This document shows, in pieces, positions 1 through 9,349 of a stretch of DNA of 64,000 bases; position 1 is the stretch's first letter; every line of letters starts with the position of its first letter. The DNA lies in the NCBI RefSeq assembly GCF_003387165.1, contig NZ_QUMW01000009.1:496001-560000 (forward strand). The letters are read 5' to 3'. The DNA is from Jeotgalicoccus halotolerans. Lineage in GTDB: Bacteria > Bacillota > Bacilli > Staphylococcales > Salinicoccaceae. The notes under the pieces are model-generated. The model was not told where the DNA came from, did no database searches, and saw nothing but the letters and a program-made list of their open reading frames with translations. Position numbers and translations under genes: made by a program.

Positions 1-477
1 ATCACCCACCGGTGCATTTTTTAAGAGATTTTCTTTGAATTCTTCTTTATTTTCCGTGTTGATATTCACCCTGAGTTTTTTAAAGTTACCTTTTTGAGGC
101 AGAAGAATTTCTGTTTCAGGATAACCGAGTTCCGACGCTATCATATGACTGACGCCATTTTTCTGATGGTCGAGGTTTGTGTGCATCGCAATCAGATTAA
201 TATCATTTTTAATTAATTTACGGATAACAGCACCTGGTCCTTCGTTCACCACTTTTGAAATCTCAGGGAAAATTAAAGGATGGTGGCTGATAATAACATT
301 GGCATTCTGCATAACAGCTTCATCCACAGTACCGGCGCTGCAGTCGAGCGCAGTAATAATACCTGTAACGGTATCGTTCTCGTTACCTACCAGCAACCCA
401 GTATTATCCCAGTGTTCACTATCTGAAAACGGGGCAATTTTATCCAGCTTTTTTAAAAAATCACTTATCTTTAACAT
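1..477 (-). CDS. Nif3-like dinuclear metal-centre protein (YqfO family), 3' part beyond window
   Basis: Reading the minus strand from the ATG at 477 gives 159 codons with no stop before the window edge, so the C-terminal part is missing. The N-terminus (MLKISDFLKKLDKIAPF...HWDNTG) is typical of the Nif3/YqfO family, often mislabelled GTP cyclohydrolase 1 type 2. Metal ligands expected from E. coli YbgI are visible as His65-His66 (IISHHPLIF) and Asp103 (MHTNLD). The start overlaps the end of trmK by 17 bp, the conserved trmK-yqfO coupling in Firmicutes. The exact biochemical role of the family is unsettled. Confidence 0.9.
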   Translation of the reverse strand, partial: MLKISDFLKKLDKIAPFSDSEHWDNTGLLVGNENDTVTGIITALDCSAGTVDEAVMQNANVIISHHPLIFPEISKVVNEGPGAVIRKLIKNDINLIAMHTNLDHQKNGVSHMIASELGYPETEILLPQKGNFKKLRVNINTENKEEFKENLLKNAPVGD

Positions 478-1153
478 TCTCCAGCACCTCATCGACATAT
501 TTAAGATTAGATTCAAGTCTCACAACTTTATCTATATTCTTTTCCCTATCGTTGATACCATTTAATATTTTTTCTATATGACTCTTTTCACGTTCCAGCT
601 GTGCGATAAACACCGGTTCCCGTTTATCAATATTTACAGGACCAAAACGCAATTCCGCTTCACTGTATTCAACAGTTTCTTCGGTATAATCAAAGACAAT
701 AATATCGTAAAAATGAGGACCGTCTTTTAATTGCAGCTCGTCTGTAATTTTATAATTATGCTCAGCCATTATTTTTCGAATCGGATATGGATAAGTATTT
801 GCCTGCACAATAAAGCGGGGTGTACCACGGACGAACTTCATCCCTGTTTCAATTATACTCGCTATTAACGGCCCGCCCATGCCGCAAATTGTAATGGTAT
901 CTGCATCATCCATGCTGCGGAGTACAGATAAACCATCTCCAAGGCGTATTTTTATTACATCGGATAATTGATTCTGCTGGACATTTTTAACAGAAGAATC
1001 ATAAGGCCCTCTCGCGATTTCTCCGCATATGGCTGTCTTAATAATCTTTTCGTTTACAGCATATATCGGTAAGTATGCATGATCCGATCCGATATCAACA
1101 AGTGCATCTCCAACGATATAATCCGATACTATCTTAAGTCTTCGATTTAACAT
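461..1153 (-). CDS. trmK: tRNA (adenine(22)-N1)-methyltransferase TrmK
   Basis: A 230-aa class I SAM-dependent methyltransferase of the TrmK/YqfN family, which makes m1A22 in the D-loop of tRNA. The SAM-binding motif I (LVDIGSDHAYLP, about residues 18-29) is present, followed by ICGMGGPLIASII near residue 90, the signature of this family. Length matches family members. It is translationally coupled to the downstream Nif3-like gene and lies 59 bp after cccA, from which it is separated by a possible terminator. Confidence 0.93.
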   Translation of the reverse strand: MLNRRLKIVSDYIVGDALVDIGSDHAYLPIYAVNEKIIKTAICGEIARGPYDSSVKNVQQNQLSDVIKIRLGDGLSVLRSMDDADTITICGMGGPLIASIIETGMKFVRGTPRFIVQANTYPYPIRKIMAEHNYKITDELQLKDGPHFYDIIVFDYTEETVEYSEAELRFGPVNIDKREPVFIAQLEREKSHIEKILNGINDREKNIDKVVRLESNLKYVDEVLENVKDK

Positions 1154-1169
1154 ATACTCACTCCTGTAT

Positions 1170-1204
1170 TAAAAAAAAGACCCCCAGCATTGAGAGTCTT
1201 TTTT
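1170..1204 (-). terminator. Intrinsic terminator after cccA
   Basis: AAAAAGAC and GTCTTTTT arms flank a short loop, and the minus-strand copy ends in a run of T. It lies between cccA and trmK and would reduce read-through from cccA. Confidence 0.55.
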
Positions 1205-1212
1205 ATAAAAAA

Positions 1213-1599
1213 TTATTGTTCAGAGAAAAACTGGTATAAAGCTGTAAGTTCTTCATCTGCAATCTGATCAGTTGAGAATGCAGGCATAGAACCTCGACCT
1301 TCACGTACAGTTGTCGTGAAATCTTCCTCAGCAAGACTAGTTCCAGCTAATGCAGGTCCCATTCCGCCGCTGAAGTCCTGGCCGTGACATGAAGCACAGT
1401 TATCACGAGCGATACCTTCTGCATCTACGTCACCGCTTGAAGCTTCATCTCCGCCTGATTCTTCAGAACCTTCAGATCCTTCTTCTGTTGCAACGTCTTC
1501 CTCGCCATCATCAGTTGAACCTAATCCAGAAAGTAAGAATACAAGTCCGATCCCTAAGAAAATAATCAATAAGAATGGAACTATAGGATTTTTATTCAT
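1213..1599 (-). CDS. cccA: Membrane-anchored c-type cytochrome (cytochrome c550/c551, CccA-like)
   Basis: A 128-aa protein with one N-terminal membrane segment (about residues 7-26), a strongly acidic Glu/Asp/Ser/Gly linker (about 29-60), and a small class I cytochrome c domain. Haem c binding is shown by C68-A-S-C71-H72 and the distal ligand is probably Met105 (RGSMPAF). It would carry electrons on the outer face of the membrane to the ba3 oxidase encoded at 60200-62530. Its position after rpoD is the same as that of cccA in Bacillus. The SD sequence GGAGGTAAC precedes the ATG. Staphylococcus itself lacks cytochrome c. Confidence 0.93.
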   Translation of the reverse strand: MNKNPIVPFLLIIFLGIGLVFLLSGLGSTDDGEEDVATEEGSEGSEESGGDEASSGDVDAEGIARDNCASCHGQDFSGGMGPALAGTSLAEEDFTTTVREGRGSMPAFSTDQIADEELTALYQFFSEQ

Positions 1600-1642
1600 A
1601 ATGTTACCTCCCTCATCTGTTATTCATGTTATCTCATATATA

Positions 1643-1670
1643 ATTGTATCTCAAATTGTGTCAAAGTCAA
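1643..1670 (-). promoter_or_regulatory. Probable SigA promoter of cccA
   Basis: On the minus strand TTGACT (1665-1670) is followed after 16 bp by TACAAT (1643-1648). An overlapping TTGACA (1659-1664) is also present. The site lies 44 bp upstream of the cccA start, in the rpoD-cccA gap. Confidence 0.55.
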
Positions 1671-1696
1671 AACAATTTTGAGAAAATTTTACACTG

Positions 1697-2803
1697 TTAA
1701 TCCATAAAGTCTTTTAATTTCTTGCTTCTCGATGGATGTCTCAGTTTACGAAGGGCTTTCGCTTCAATCTGTCTGATACGTTCGCGGGTAACACCGAATA
1801 CTTTCCCTACTTCTTCCAGTGTGCGTGTACGGCCGTCGTCGAGACCAAAACGGAGACGGAGAACATTTTCTTCACGATCCGTTAAAGTATCGAGCACATC
1901 TTCAAGCTGTTCTTTTAACAGCTCATAAGCTGCGTGATCCGACGGACTCTGTGCTTCCTGGTCTTCGATAAAGTCCCCGAGGTGGCTGTCATCTTCTTCA
2001 CCGATAGGTGTTTCAAGTGATACAGGCTCCTGGGCAATTTTAAGAATTTCACGTACTTTTTCAGCAGGCAAATCCATTTCCTCGCCGATTTCTTCCGGAA
2101 TCGGTTCGCGGCCTAAGTCCTGCAGCAGCTGACGCTGTATACGAATCAGTTTGTTAATCGTTTCGACCATGTGCACAGGAATACGGATTGTTCTCGCCTG
2201 GTCGGCAATAGCGCGTGTAATCGCCTGACGAATCCACCATGTTGCGTAAGTCGAGAATTTAAAACCTTTAGTAAAGTCGAATTTTTCTACCGCTTTAATC
2301 AGACCCATATTACCTTCCTGAATTAAATCGAGGAAGAGCATACCGCGCCCGACATAACGTTTTGCAATACTTACAACAAGACGGAGATTCGCTTCTGCCA
2401 GACGGCTTCTCGCGATGTCATCGCCCTGTTCGATGCGTTTAGCCAGTTCGACTTCTTCAGCAGCTGTCAGTAAATCAACGCGCCCAATCTCTTTAAGATA
2501 CATACGGACAGGGTCGTTAATTTTAACACCCGGAGGTGCACTCATATCGGAGAGATCGAGTTTTTCATCTGTATCAGCCGAATCTTTTTCATTAATCATC
2601 TGGATTTCATTTTCGTTCAATTCTTCGAAAAATTCGTCCATCGCATCAGAGTCCAGTTCAAAGTTCGCTAATTTATCGGCAACTTCCTCATGGGACAGCT
2701 GGCCATCTTTTTTACCTTTTTCAAGCAGGTATGCCTTTGCCTGTTCGACAGTTGTGAAATCAATTTCTTTAATGTCAGCTGTAATTGCTTTTTTCTTCGC
2801 CAT
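1697..2803 (-). CDS. rpoD: RNA polymerase primary sigma factor SigA (RpoD)
   Basis: A 368-aa housekeeping sigma factor. Visible in order are region 1.1 at the N-terminus, region 1.2 ([11 protein letters not shown]), regions 2.1-2.4 ([17 protein letters not shown] and [13 protein letters not shown]), region 3 ([14 protein letters not shown]) and region 4.2 with its helix-turn-helix ([19 protein letters not shown]). The ATG at 2803 is chosen because AGGAGG lies just upstream and [13 protein letters not shown] matches family N-termini; an upstream in-frame start would add 18 unsupported residues. It follows dnaG by 25 bp in the classical macromolecular synthesis operon. Confidence 0.97.
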   Translation of the reverse strand: MAKKKAITADIKEIDFTTVEQAKAYLLEKGKKDGQLSHEEVADKLANFELDSDAMDEFFEELNENEIQMINEKDSADTDEKLDLSDMSAPPGVKINDPVRMYLKEIGRVDLLTAAEEVELAKRIEQGDDIARSRLAEANLRLVVSIAKRYVGRGMLFLDLIQEGNMGLIKAVEKFDFTKGFKFSTYATWWIRQAITRAIADQARTIRIPVHMVETINKLIRIQRQLLQDLGREPIPEEIGEEMDLPAEKVREILKIAQEPVSLETPIGEEDDSHLGDFIEDQEAQSPSDHAAYELLKEQLEDVLDTLTDREENVLRLRFGLDDGRTRTLEEVGKVFGVTRERIRQIEAKALRKLRHPSRSKKLKDFMD

Positions 2804-2828
2804 ACTGTGCCTCCTAGTTATCAAAAAA

Positions 2829-4580
2829 CTACATTTTGTAAATCCGGTTAAGCTCAATCAGTTCCTGAGTCAGCTTAATTTGCAGTTCTATATCGTTTTC
2901 CCGTTCCGCAATTTCAAGCCTGCGGTTTAATTCCTGCTTTTTGTTTTCACTATTTCTTATACCACTTAAATCTTCCAGATAATCATTTATTTCACTATGT
3001 GAGACATCTTCATGAATCGACATGCCGTCGAGTTCTATCAGTGTGTCCGTCAGTGCAGGATCAAGATAATTAAGGGCAAGAGAAAGATCGAAAACTGTAT
3101 GCACCTCAAAATAAGCACAAAGTCCTCTTATTATATCATAATAAGGCCCGTAAGTTAAGACATTCGCATCGAGTGTTCCCCTGTATTCCAGCAGGAATTC
3201 GCGGTTTGTCATCATAATTCTCGTGACGTAACGCTCTTTTTTCTGGCGCAGCGATAATTGCTGTTCTACAGGTCCGGGTACGGCGTAATCGGACTTTTGC
3301 CGGACTGGTGCCGGAATTTGTCCGGACAGCGCATGCTTATTCACTCCGAAAATAGAGCTGATTGTTGCAACCAGCCGTTCTGCTGTTAAAGAATCTGTGA
3401 TATATTTCAGATCATTTGCCAGAAGAGTTAAATTCTGCGTAAATTTCATATCGTTTTCTTTCGATTCATGGCGCAGAACTTCTGCTTTAAAGTGCAGATA
3501 ATGCTGCTGCTCATCTGCGATAAACTGCTCAAACTTTTCTTTTCCGTACGTTTCTATATATTCATCAGGGTCCATTTTCTTAGGAATTTTCTGTACGTAA
3601 ACATTCATCCCCCGCTTGAGAAGCGTGTCGCCGACTTTCAGAGTGGCGTTCTGTCCCGCAGAATCCCCGTCAAACATAATTGTGACATTCGAGGAGAGCC
3701 GTTCCAGCAGATTTAAATTTTCCTGGCTGAGCTCCGTTCCCATAGTCGCAACAATGTGCTGCACTTTAGTCATTTTAACTTTCAGTACATCGAGATGGCC
3801 TTCCATTAAAATGATATTATCGAGCTTCCTGATATGTTTTCTTGCATCATTTAAGTTAAAGAACAGTTCCCTTTTTTTAAATATTTCAGTTTCAGGCGTA
3901 TTTAAATATTTTGGCTCACTGCCGTCGATGCTTCTCGCTGTGTAGCCGACACGGTGACCCTGATGGTTCTTTATCGGAATCATAATCCGGCCGACAAAAC
4001 GGTCGTAATACGAAAAGTTTTCCTCGTTTCTTGACAGCAGGCCTGCCTGATATGCCGTTTCTTCGTTATAGCCCTGTTCAAGCAGGGCATTTTTTGCAAA
4101 GTATGACATATTCGGCGCAAAGCCTATTTTTTCAGAGCGGATAAGTTCCGTGCTGAAGCCGCGGTCGAGCAAATACTGCAGCGGTTTTTCACCTTCGCTC
4201 GTGTTCATAAGCAGATGATGGTAAAGATCTGTCATATAGTCATGCATACGGATCAGCGTCATGTCGCTTTCTTTTACGCTGCTCGTTTCTGTATCTATTT
4301 TTATATTCAGCGGTTCTCCGAGTTTTGCAGCCGCTTCAGCGAATGACATATTCTCAATTTCCATCAGAAACTGGAATACGTTCCCTCCTTTTTTACAGCC
4401 GAAACAATGTGCAATCTGCTTGTCCGGACTGACGGAAAAGGACGGTGTTTTTTCATCATGGAACGGACAGAGACCAACATAGTTGCGCCCTCGCCGTTCA
4501 AGTTTAATATAACTTGCAACTAACTCGGTAATGTCGGTCTCATCTTTTATTTTCGCTATGGTTTCCTCGGGTATTCTCAA
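2829..4580 (-). CDS. dnaG: DNA primase DnaG
   Basis: A 583-aa primase that makes the RNA primers for replication. The N-terminal zinc ribbon has C38, H41, C59 and C62 ([12 protein letters not shown]...HCFGCKKGG). The TOPRIM domain follows, with motifs MEGHLDVL and [11 protein letters not shown], then a helicase-binding C-terminal region. The start is set at the TTG at 4580: GAGGGTG lies 6-7 bp upstream and alignment with other primases begins here ([17 protein letters not shown]). An upstream start would run into ppsR. It lies between ppsR and rpoD. Confidence 0.95.
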   Translation of the reverse strand: MRIPEETIAKIKDETDITELVASYIKLERRGRNYVGLCPFHDEKTPSFSVSPDKQIAHCFGCKKGGNVFQFLMEIENMSFAEAAAKLGEPLNIKIDTETSSVKESDMTLIRMHDYMTDLYHHLLMNTSEGEKPLQYLLDRGFSTELIRSEKIGFAPNMSYFAKNALLEQGYNEETAYQAGLLSRNEENFSYYDRFVGRIMIPIKNHQGHRVGYTARSIDGSEPKYLNTPETEIFKKRELFFNLNDARKHIRKLDNIILMEGHLDVLKVKMTKVQHIVATMGTELSQENLNLLERLSSNVTIMFDGDSAGQNATLKVGDTLLKRGMNVYVQKIPKKMDPDEYIETYGKEKFEQFIADEQQHYLHFKAEVLRHESKENDMKFTQNLTLLANDLKYITDSLTAERLVATISSIFGVNKHALSGQIPAPVRQKSDYAVPGPVEQQLSLRQKKERYVTRIMMTNREFLLEYRGTLDANVLTYGPYYDIIRGLCAYFEVHTVFDLSLALNYLDPALTDTLIELDGMSIHEDVSHSEINDYLEDLSGIRNSENKKQELNRRLEIAERENDIELQIKLTQELIELNRIYKM

Positions 4581-4584
4581 ATTA

Positions 4585-5409
4585 TCACCCTCTAATATTA
4601 CTCTCGCTGTCCACATACTTCATAATGGCATTCGCAGTTTCCTCGATTGCTTTATCCGAAACATCTATAACCGGACAGCCTATTTTGCCAATAATTTCAT
4701 CAAAATAAACCAGTTCATCTTCAATGCGTGTGCTGTTCGCATACATCGCAGTGTCTTTTAAGCCGAGCTGACTTAAGCGCTCTTTGCGTATTTTATATAA
4801 AGTTTCCGGATTAATTCTGAGTGCCACACATTTCTTTGGATCGACATCGAACAATTCAGCCGGCGGCTTTACTTCCGGTACCAGCGGCACATTCATTACT
4901 TTGTATTTTTTCAATGCTAAAAATTGTGACAGCGGCGTTTTAGATGTTCTCGAAACACCAAGCAGAACGATATCCGCCTTGTCAAGACCGCTTGTGTCTT
5001 TGCCGTCATCGTATTTTACAGCAAATTCTATCGCTTCTATTTTTTTGAAATAATCTTCGTCGAGGCGGTGCACTCTGCCGGGCTCATTGTACGGCTCGAG
5101 TCCTGTAGCCTTCGCTATTTCATCCATCAGCGGGCCCATCACATCGATATAGGAAATATTTTCTTTATCGAGTTCCGCGGCCATATATTTTCTTAAGTCA
5201 GGTGTAATTAAAGTATAGACGACTAAAGCATTTTTGCTTTTTGCTAAATCTATTACATCGTCGACGTCGTCCGGGCTGTCTACGTACGGATAACGGTCGA
5301 TAACATTATCGGGCGCGTCGATTTTAAATTGTGACAGGGATGCTTTCGTAACGAGTTCGCCTGTTTCTCCGACCGAGTCTGATGCAACAATTATTTTAAA
5401 ATTCGACAT
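4585..5409 (-). CDS. ppsR: Pyruvate,phosphate dikinase regulatory protein family (DUF299, YqfL/PpsR)
   Basis: A 274-aa DUF299 protein, the bifunctional ADP-dependent kinase/Pi-dependent phosphorylase family that controls pyruvate,phosphate dikinase or PEP synthase by threonine phosphorylation. The N-terminal [10 protein letters not shown] motif and the P-loop-like GVSRTSKTP (residues 151-159) are diagnostic. It sits directly downstream of ccpN (7-bp gap), the same pairing as in Bacillus, where YqfL modulates CcpN-dependent control of gluconeogenesis. No PpdK gene is in the window, so the target is unknown here. Confidence 0.9.
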   Translation of the reverse strand: MSNFKIIVASDSVGETGELVTKASLSQFKIDAPDNVIDRYPYVDSPDDVDDVIDLAKSKNALVVYTLITPDLRKYMAAELDKENISYIDVMGPLMDEIAKATGLEPYNEPGRVHRLDEDYFKKIEAIEFAVKYDDGKDTSGLDKADIVLLGVSRTSKTPLSQFLALKKYKVMNVPLVPEVKPPAELFDVDPKKCVALRINPETLYKIRKERLSQLGLKDTAMYANSTRIEDELVYFDEIIGKIGCPVIDVSDKAIEETANAIMKYVDSESNIRG

Positions 5410-5416
5410 TGATTAT

Positions 5417-6034
5417 TCACTCCATTAAATTTACAAATACTTTTGTAATATTGGTTTTTGTAATTCTGCCTATCACTTCAATTCTGCCGTTAACTTCTTT
5501 AACAACGGGCAGAGAATCAATCTGTCTGTCGATAATTTGTTTGGCCACATATAAAAGAAGATCATCCGGATAACACATCGTAATGTTGGGTCTCCGGGTC
5601 ATCACTGCACTGACCGTCGTGTTTTCTGTATCTTTGAAACTCATCGTCCCTTTTAACAGATCTTTTCTTGAAATAACACCGGCAAGCGATTGTTCATCAT
5701 CGATCACGTACAGGGTGCCCACATCTTCTAGGAACATTTTGACGATGGCATCATAAATACTGGTTCCGGTCGTAATTAAAATCGGCAGACTCTGAACATC
5801 ACGGACTAATATATTATTTACTTTAAGCGCGATAACATCATTCGTTTCTTTGCCGGTATAAAAATATCCGACACGGGGTCTAGCATCGAGAAAGCCGGAC
5901 ATCGTCAATATAGCCAGATCCGGACGTAAAGTTGCACGGGTCAGGGAGAGCTGTGCTGCAATTTTACTACCCGTAATCGGCCCGTGCTGTTTAACTATGC
6001 TTAATATTTTTTCTTGGCGTTCATTCAGTTCCAC
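5417..6034 (-). CDS. ccpN: CcpN-type transcriptional repressor (HTH plus CBS domains)
   Basis: A 205-aa regulator with an N-terminal winged helix-turn-helix (ERQEKILSIVKQHGPITGSKIAAQLSLTRATLR as split motifs, about residues 5-40) and a pair of CBS domains (about 75-200). In Bacillus CcpN represses gapB and pckA during glycolytic growth. The GTG at 6034 is preferred because GGGAG lies 7 bp upstream; an earlier start would add 24 residues without a ribosome site. It diverges from glyS and heads the ccpN-ppsR-dnaG-rpoD run. Confidence 0.9.
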   Translation of the reverse strand: MELNERQEKILSIVKQHGPITGSKIAAQLSLTRATLRPDLAILTMSGFLDARPRVGYFYTGKETNDVIALKVNNILVRDVQSLPILITTGTSIYDAIVKMFLEDVGTLYVIDDEQSLAGVISRKDLLKGTMSFKDTENTTVSAVMTRRPNITMCYPDDLLLYVAKQIIDRQIDSLPVVKEVNGRIEVIGRITKTNITKVFVNLME

Positions 6035-6111
6035 GTTCTCACTCCCAACATATAATATTATATAATATTTGCCGGGATAAAGAAATATCATCGTACTTGC
6101 ATTCATTCTGT

Positions 6112-6295
6112 TCTGATTATATAATAGCCGTAAGCGAGTTAAGGACGGTGTGAGCTTAACAATTTAAATGGCGCAATCATTAACTGACAAAAGCAATTAA
6201 TTTATATTTAAAAGCGAGTTTTCTTACTAAATTGGGTGGAACCGCGGGCAACGCTCGTCCCTGGATAGCATATTTCTGCTGTCCGGGGACTTTTT
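6112..6295 (+). promoter_or_regulatory. Glycine T-box riboswitch of glyS
   Basis: The conserved antiterminator sequence GGGTGGAACCGCGGG is at 6234-6248. It is followed by a strong terminator (6257-6295: GTCCC-TGGATAGCA pairing with TGCTGTCC-GGGGAC, then TTTTT). Upstream, a short stem I can be drawn: TGATT/AATCA closes it, and TTAAG/CTTAA forms the distal hairpin with a GGTGTGA loop. The 3' side carries GGC (6170-6172), a glycine codon suited as specifier. The leader is short, like Bacillus glyQS, with no room for stem II. Uncharged tRNA-Gly would allow glyS expression. Confidence 0.92.
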
Positions 6296-6333
6296 ATATA
6301 TAAATTAATAATAAAAAAGGAGCTGCATTAATA

Positions 6334-7710
6334 ATGAACATGGACACAATTGTAAACCTGGCAAAAACAAGAGGTTTTGTATTTCCGGGCAGTGAAATCT
6401 ACGGCGGTCTTGCCAACACTTGGGATTACGGTCCGCTTGGTATTGAGCTGAAGAACAACGTTAAAGCGGCATGGTGGAAAAAATTCATCCAGGAGTCACC
6501 TTACAACGTGGGACTTGATGCTGCAATCTTAATGAACCCGAAAACCTGGGAAGCTTCAGGTCACTTAAATAACTTTAACGACCCGATGATCGACTGCAAA
6601 CAGTGTAAATCGCGTCACCGTGCCGACAAACTGATTGAAGATGTTATGCAGAAAGAAGATGACACTTTCGTTGCAGACGGTTTATCATTTGAAGCAATGA
6701 AAGAAATCATCGATGATAAAAACATCGACTGCCCGACTTGCGGCGCTCATGACTATACTGATATCCGTCAGTTCAACTTAATGTTTAAAACATTCCAGGG
6801 TGTAACAGAAGGTTCGACTAACGAATTATTCCTTCGTCCTGAAACTGCACAGGGTATTTTTGTTAACTACAAAAATGTTCAGCGCACAATGCGTAAAAAA
6901 CTGCCATTTGGTATCGGCCAGATTGGTAAATCATTCCGTAACGAAATCACACCGGGTAACTTTACGTTCAGAACACGTGAATTCGACCAGATGGAACTCG
7001 AGTTCTTCTGCAAACCGGGAACTGAAATGGAATGGCAGAGCTACTGGAAAGATTTCGCTGTTAACTGGCTGAAAGATTTAAACTTAAGCGAAGATAGAAC
7101 GCGTCTGAGAGAGCATGATGAAGATGAATTATCACACTACTCCAATGCAACAACTGATATTGAGTATAAATTCCCGTTCGGCTGGGGTGAACTCTGGGGT
7201 GTTGCGAGCCGGACAGATTATGATCTCCGTCAGCACATGGAACATTCGAACGAAGATTTCAGATATCACGACCCTGAAACTAACGAGAAATATATTCCAT
7301 ACTGCATTGAGCCGTCACTCGGTCTTGACCGTATGACACTTGCTTTCCTTACAGATGCTTATGATGAAGAAGAACTTGAATCAGGCGACTCACGCACAGT
7401 ACTGCGTCTGCACCCTGCTCTTGCACCGTTTAAAGCGGCTGTCCTGCCTTTATCGAAAAAATTAAGCGCTGATGCTATGGGAGTCTACAGTCTTCTGGCA
7501 GCAGACTTTAATATTGAATTTGACGAGTCGCAGTCAATCGGTAAACGTTACCGCCGTCAGGATGAAATCGGTACACCGTACTGTATTACATTCGACTTTG
7601 ACTCAGCTGAAGATAAAAAAGTAACTGTAAGAGACCGCGATACGATGGAGCAGTCGCGTATTGCAATTGACGAACTTCACGATTTCCTGTCATCAAGAAT
7701 CAAGTTTTAA
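6334..7710 (+). CDS. glyS: Glycyl-tRNA synthetase, dimeric eukaryote-like type
   Basis: A 458-aa class II aminoacyl-tRNA synthetase charging tRNA-Gly. The N-terminus ([25 protein letters not shown]) is the hallmark of the alpha2 type used by staphylococci. Class II motif 2 ([26 protein letters not shown]) and motif 3 (PSLGLDRM) are both present. An insertion with C-x2-C...C-x2-C pairs (DCKQCKSRH and DCPTCGAH) suggests a zinc site. Length matches the family (about 460 aa). AAAGGAG precedes the ATG, and expression is probably governed by the T-box leader. Confidence 0.97.
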   Translation: MNMDTIVNLAKTRGFVFPGSEIYGGLANTWDYGPLGIELKNNVKAAWWKKFIQESPYNVGLDAAILMNPKTWEASGHLNNFNDPMIDCKQCKSRHRADKLIEDVMQKEDDTFVADGLSFEAMKEIIDDKNIDCPTCGAHDYTDIRQFNLMFKTFQGVTEGSTNELFLRPETAQGIFVNYKNVQRTMRKKLPFGIGQIGKSFRNEITPGNFTFRTREFDQMELEFFCKPGTEMEWQSYWKDFAVNWLKDLNLSEDRTRLREHDEDELSHYSNATTDIEYKFPFGWGELWGVASRTDYDLRQHMEHSNEDFRYHDPETNEKYIPYCIEPSLGLDRMTLAFLTDAYDEEELESGDSRTVLRLHPALAPFKAAVLPLSKKLSADAMGVYSLLAADFNIEFDESQSIGKRYRRQDEIGTPYCITFDFDSAEDKKVTVRDRDTMEQSRIAIDELHDFLSSRIKF

Positions 7711-7717
7711 CTGCTGC

Positions 7718-7747
7718 GGTGCCTCAATTTATTGGGGCACCCTTTTA
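7718..7747 (+). terminator. Intrinsic terminator of glyS
   Basis: GGTGCC-T-CAAT and ATTG-G-GGCACC arms form a hairpin followed by CTTTT, eight bases after the glyS stop codon. Confidence 0.85.
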
Positions 7748-7778
7748 TACATATATTAAATTTTAATGGAGGATGCTT

Positions 7779-8384
7779 ATGTTCAGAACTACTCTGCTGC
7801 TTTCACTGGTGCTGATACTTGCTGCATGCGGCAGCGATGAAGTTGAGCCGATGTCTTACTACGGCAATACGCTCGAGAATTTTGAAGCTGTGAACCAGCA
7901 TGACGAAACATTTACATCCGAAGATATGGACGGAAAAGTCTGGCTCGCCAACCTTATTTTTACTGAATGTGTGACAGTATGTCCGCCGATGACGCAAAAT
8001 ATGACTGAACTGACACAGGAACTTGCCGAAGAAAATATCGAAGATGTCGGTATCATCAGCTTTTCGGTAGACCCTGATACGGATACACCTGAAGTGCTGA
8101 GCGAATATATGAGCTGGTATAACCCTGCGGATAATATCGAGTGGCAGCTGCTTACAGGATATGACTTTGAATACCTGCGGGATTATGCCCTTAACAATTT
8201 CAAATCGATTGTAAAACTGCCTCAGGACGGCTCCAATCAGGTATTACACGGGACAGCAATATATTTAGTCGATGAAACCGGCAAGCTGATTAAAGACTAC
8301 ACAGGCGTTGATGCAGGAGATAATACATTCGAGACAGAAGAAATTGTCGAAGATGTTAAAACGTTGACTGGTAATTTAGATTAA
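7779..8384 (+). CDS. SCO1/SenC-family lipoprotein, CuA-assembly factor
   Basis: A 201-aa lipoprotein: a short signal peptide ends in the lipobox LAAC, with Cys17 as lipidation site, followed by a thioredoxin-like SCO domain. The copper-binding motif C64-V-T-V-C68 and the distal His157 (VLHGTAIY) are all present, so the protein should be functional. SCO proteins deliver copper to the CuA site of cytochrome oxidase subunit II, here probably CoxB at 60370. The second ATG (7779) is chosen: GGAGG lies 6 bp before it but directly abuts the first ATG (7773). Bacillus YpmQ is the closest named type. It stands alone between glyS and recO. Confidence 0.92.
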   Translation: MFRTTLLLSLVLILAACGSDEVEPMSYYGNTLENFEAVNQHDETFTSEDMDGKVWLANLIFTECVTVCPPMTQNMTELTQELAEENIEDVGIISFSVDPDTDTPEVLSEYMSWYNPADNIEWQLLTGYDFEYLRDYALNNFKSIVKLPQDGSNQVLHGTAIYLVDETGKLIKDYTGVDAGDNTFETEEIVEDVKTLTGNLD

Positions 8385-8397
8385 TAGTTTATTTTAA

Positions 8398-8426
8398 AAA
8401 GCACTTGATTTTCAAGTGCTTTTTAT
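8398..8426 (+). terminator. Intrinsic terminator of the SCO gene
   Basis: AAAGCACTTGA, loop TTT, TCAAGTGCTTT followed by TTATTTT, about 13 bp after the SCO stop codon. Confidence 0.85.
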
Positions 8427-8430
8427 TTTG

Positions 8431-8582
8431 CGTATACATGAGACCTCGTCATGACTACGCAAGTTGCTATCCGTATACATGAGACCTCGTCATGACTACG
8501 CAAGTTGCTATTCGTATACATGAGTCTCTATCATAACTACTGAAAAAGAAATACGTATACATGAGTCAATCTCATGTATACG
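8431..8582. repeat. Tandem array of a 41-bp intergenic repeat, 3.7 copies
   Basis: Four units begin with CGTATACATGAG at 8431, 8472, 8513 and 8554, an exact 41-bp period. Units 1 and 2 differ only in their last base. Unit 3 keeps the first 12 bp and parts of the rest. Unit 4 is cut short: its first 12 bp are mirrored as CTCATGTATACG, giving a perfect 12-bp inverted repeat (8554-8582). Units 1 and 2 contain CATGA...TCATG inside. There are no unique spacers of CRISPR type and no open reading frame. Confidence 0.9.
8554..8582 (-). terminator. Perfect 12-bp hairpin, probable recO terminator
   Basis: CGTATACATGAG and CTCATGTATACG are separated by 5 bases, beginning 9 bp after the recO stop on the minus strand and followed there by a T-rich stretch (TATTTCTTTTTC). 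It is also the last unit of the 41-bp repeat array. Confidence 0.6.
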
Positions 8583-8591
8583 TATTTATCT

Positions 8592-9335
8592 TTACTGCGG
8601 ATCTATTAATTTCCTGCTTCTGAAATATACACCGCTGTATTCAGCGTACAGCATTTCAATAAACTTAAGCAGCTGTTTGCCGATGTCTTTAGATATTTGA
8701 ATGCTGTTAACATCATCGAGTTTCACCGATTTCAAATACAGCGCAAAATACAACACTTTGTTGCTGACAGGTATGGCGCGTTCCAGCGTTTCTTCGGTCA
8801 GACAGTCATGACAGATAACATTGTGATATTTAAAAGAATAGTGGCTGTATTTTTTATAATCACTTCTGCCGCATACTGCACAGCTGTCTAAATTCAGCTG
8901 CCCGCCGTAGGCAGGCAGCATTTTTATCAGCACAAGAGAAGTTACTCCAAGGCTTTCATTGCCGTCATCCAGCAGTTTGAAGCCTTTTTTCAGCAGTCTG
9001 TAAAAACCGGGTTCTGCTCTGTCATCTTCCAGCGCTCTCGTAATTACTTCCAGTATATAACTTGCGTGTGTATATAAATCAAAATTACCGTTCACATTCT
9101 TATACCGTTCGGTCACATCGACATCGTTCAGTGTGCCCATGCCCTTAAAGCGGTTATAGGTAAAGAGTGCTTCAAGGTAGCCCTGCCGCAGCGTAATAAA
9201 CTGATTCTTAGGTTTGTTAAAGCCCCGTGCCATCAGCGGAACCTGTTCTCCGCTTTCAGTCAGTATAGTAATAATCCGGCTGGACTCGCTGTAGCTTGTC
9301 TGCCGGATCATCATACCAGTCTGTTGATAGATCAT
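8592..9335 (-). CDS. recO: DNA repair protein RecO
   Basis: A 247-aa RecO, which with RecF and RecR loads RecA on SSB-coated single-stranded DNA. An N-terminal OB fold (about residues 1-80) is followed by a helical domain and a zinc finger with CAVCGRSD (about 152) and ICHDCL (about 173). Length is normal. The ATG at 9335 has GGGTGAG upstream, and the gene follows era by 14 bp, the conserved era-recO coupling. Confidence 0.94.
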   Translation of the reverse strand: MIYQQTGMMIRQTSYSESSRIITILTESGEQVPLMARGFNKPKNQFITLRQGYLEALFTYNRFKGMGTLNDVDVTERYKNVNGNFDLYTHASYILEVITRALEDDRAEPGFYRLLKKGFKLLDDGNESLGVTSLVLIKMLPAYGGQLNLDSCAVCGRSDYKKYSHYSFKYHNVICHDCLTEETLERAIPVSNKVLYFALYLKSVKLDDVNSIQISKDIGKQLLKFIEMLYAEYSGVYFRSRKLIDPQ

Positions 9336-9349
9336 TATCTCACCCAGTT

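Noticed and set aside
6049-6068. TATAAT-like strings upstream of glyS and ccpN
   Set aside because: Several AT-rich matches occur on both strands but none has a supported -35 at 16-18 bp, so no promoter is assigned to glyS or ccpN.
8431-8582. Possible CRISPR array
   Set aside because: The repeats are directly contiguous in a 41-bp period without unique spacers, the copies diverge, and no cas genes are near.
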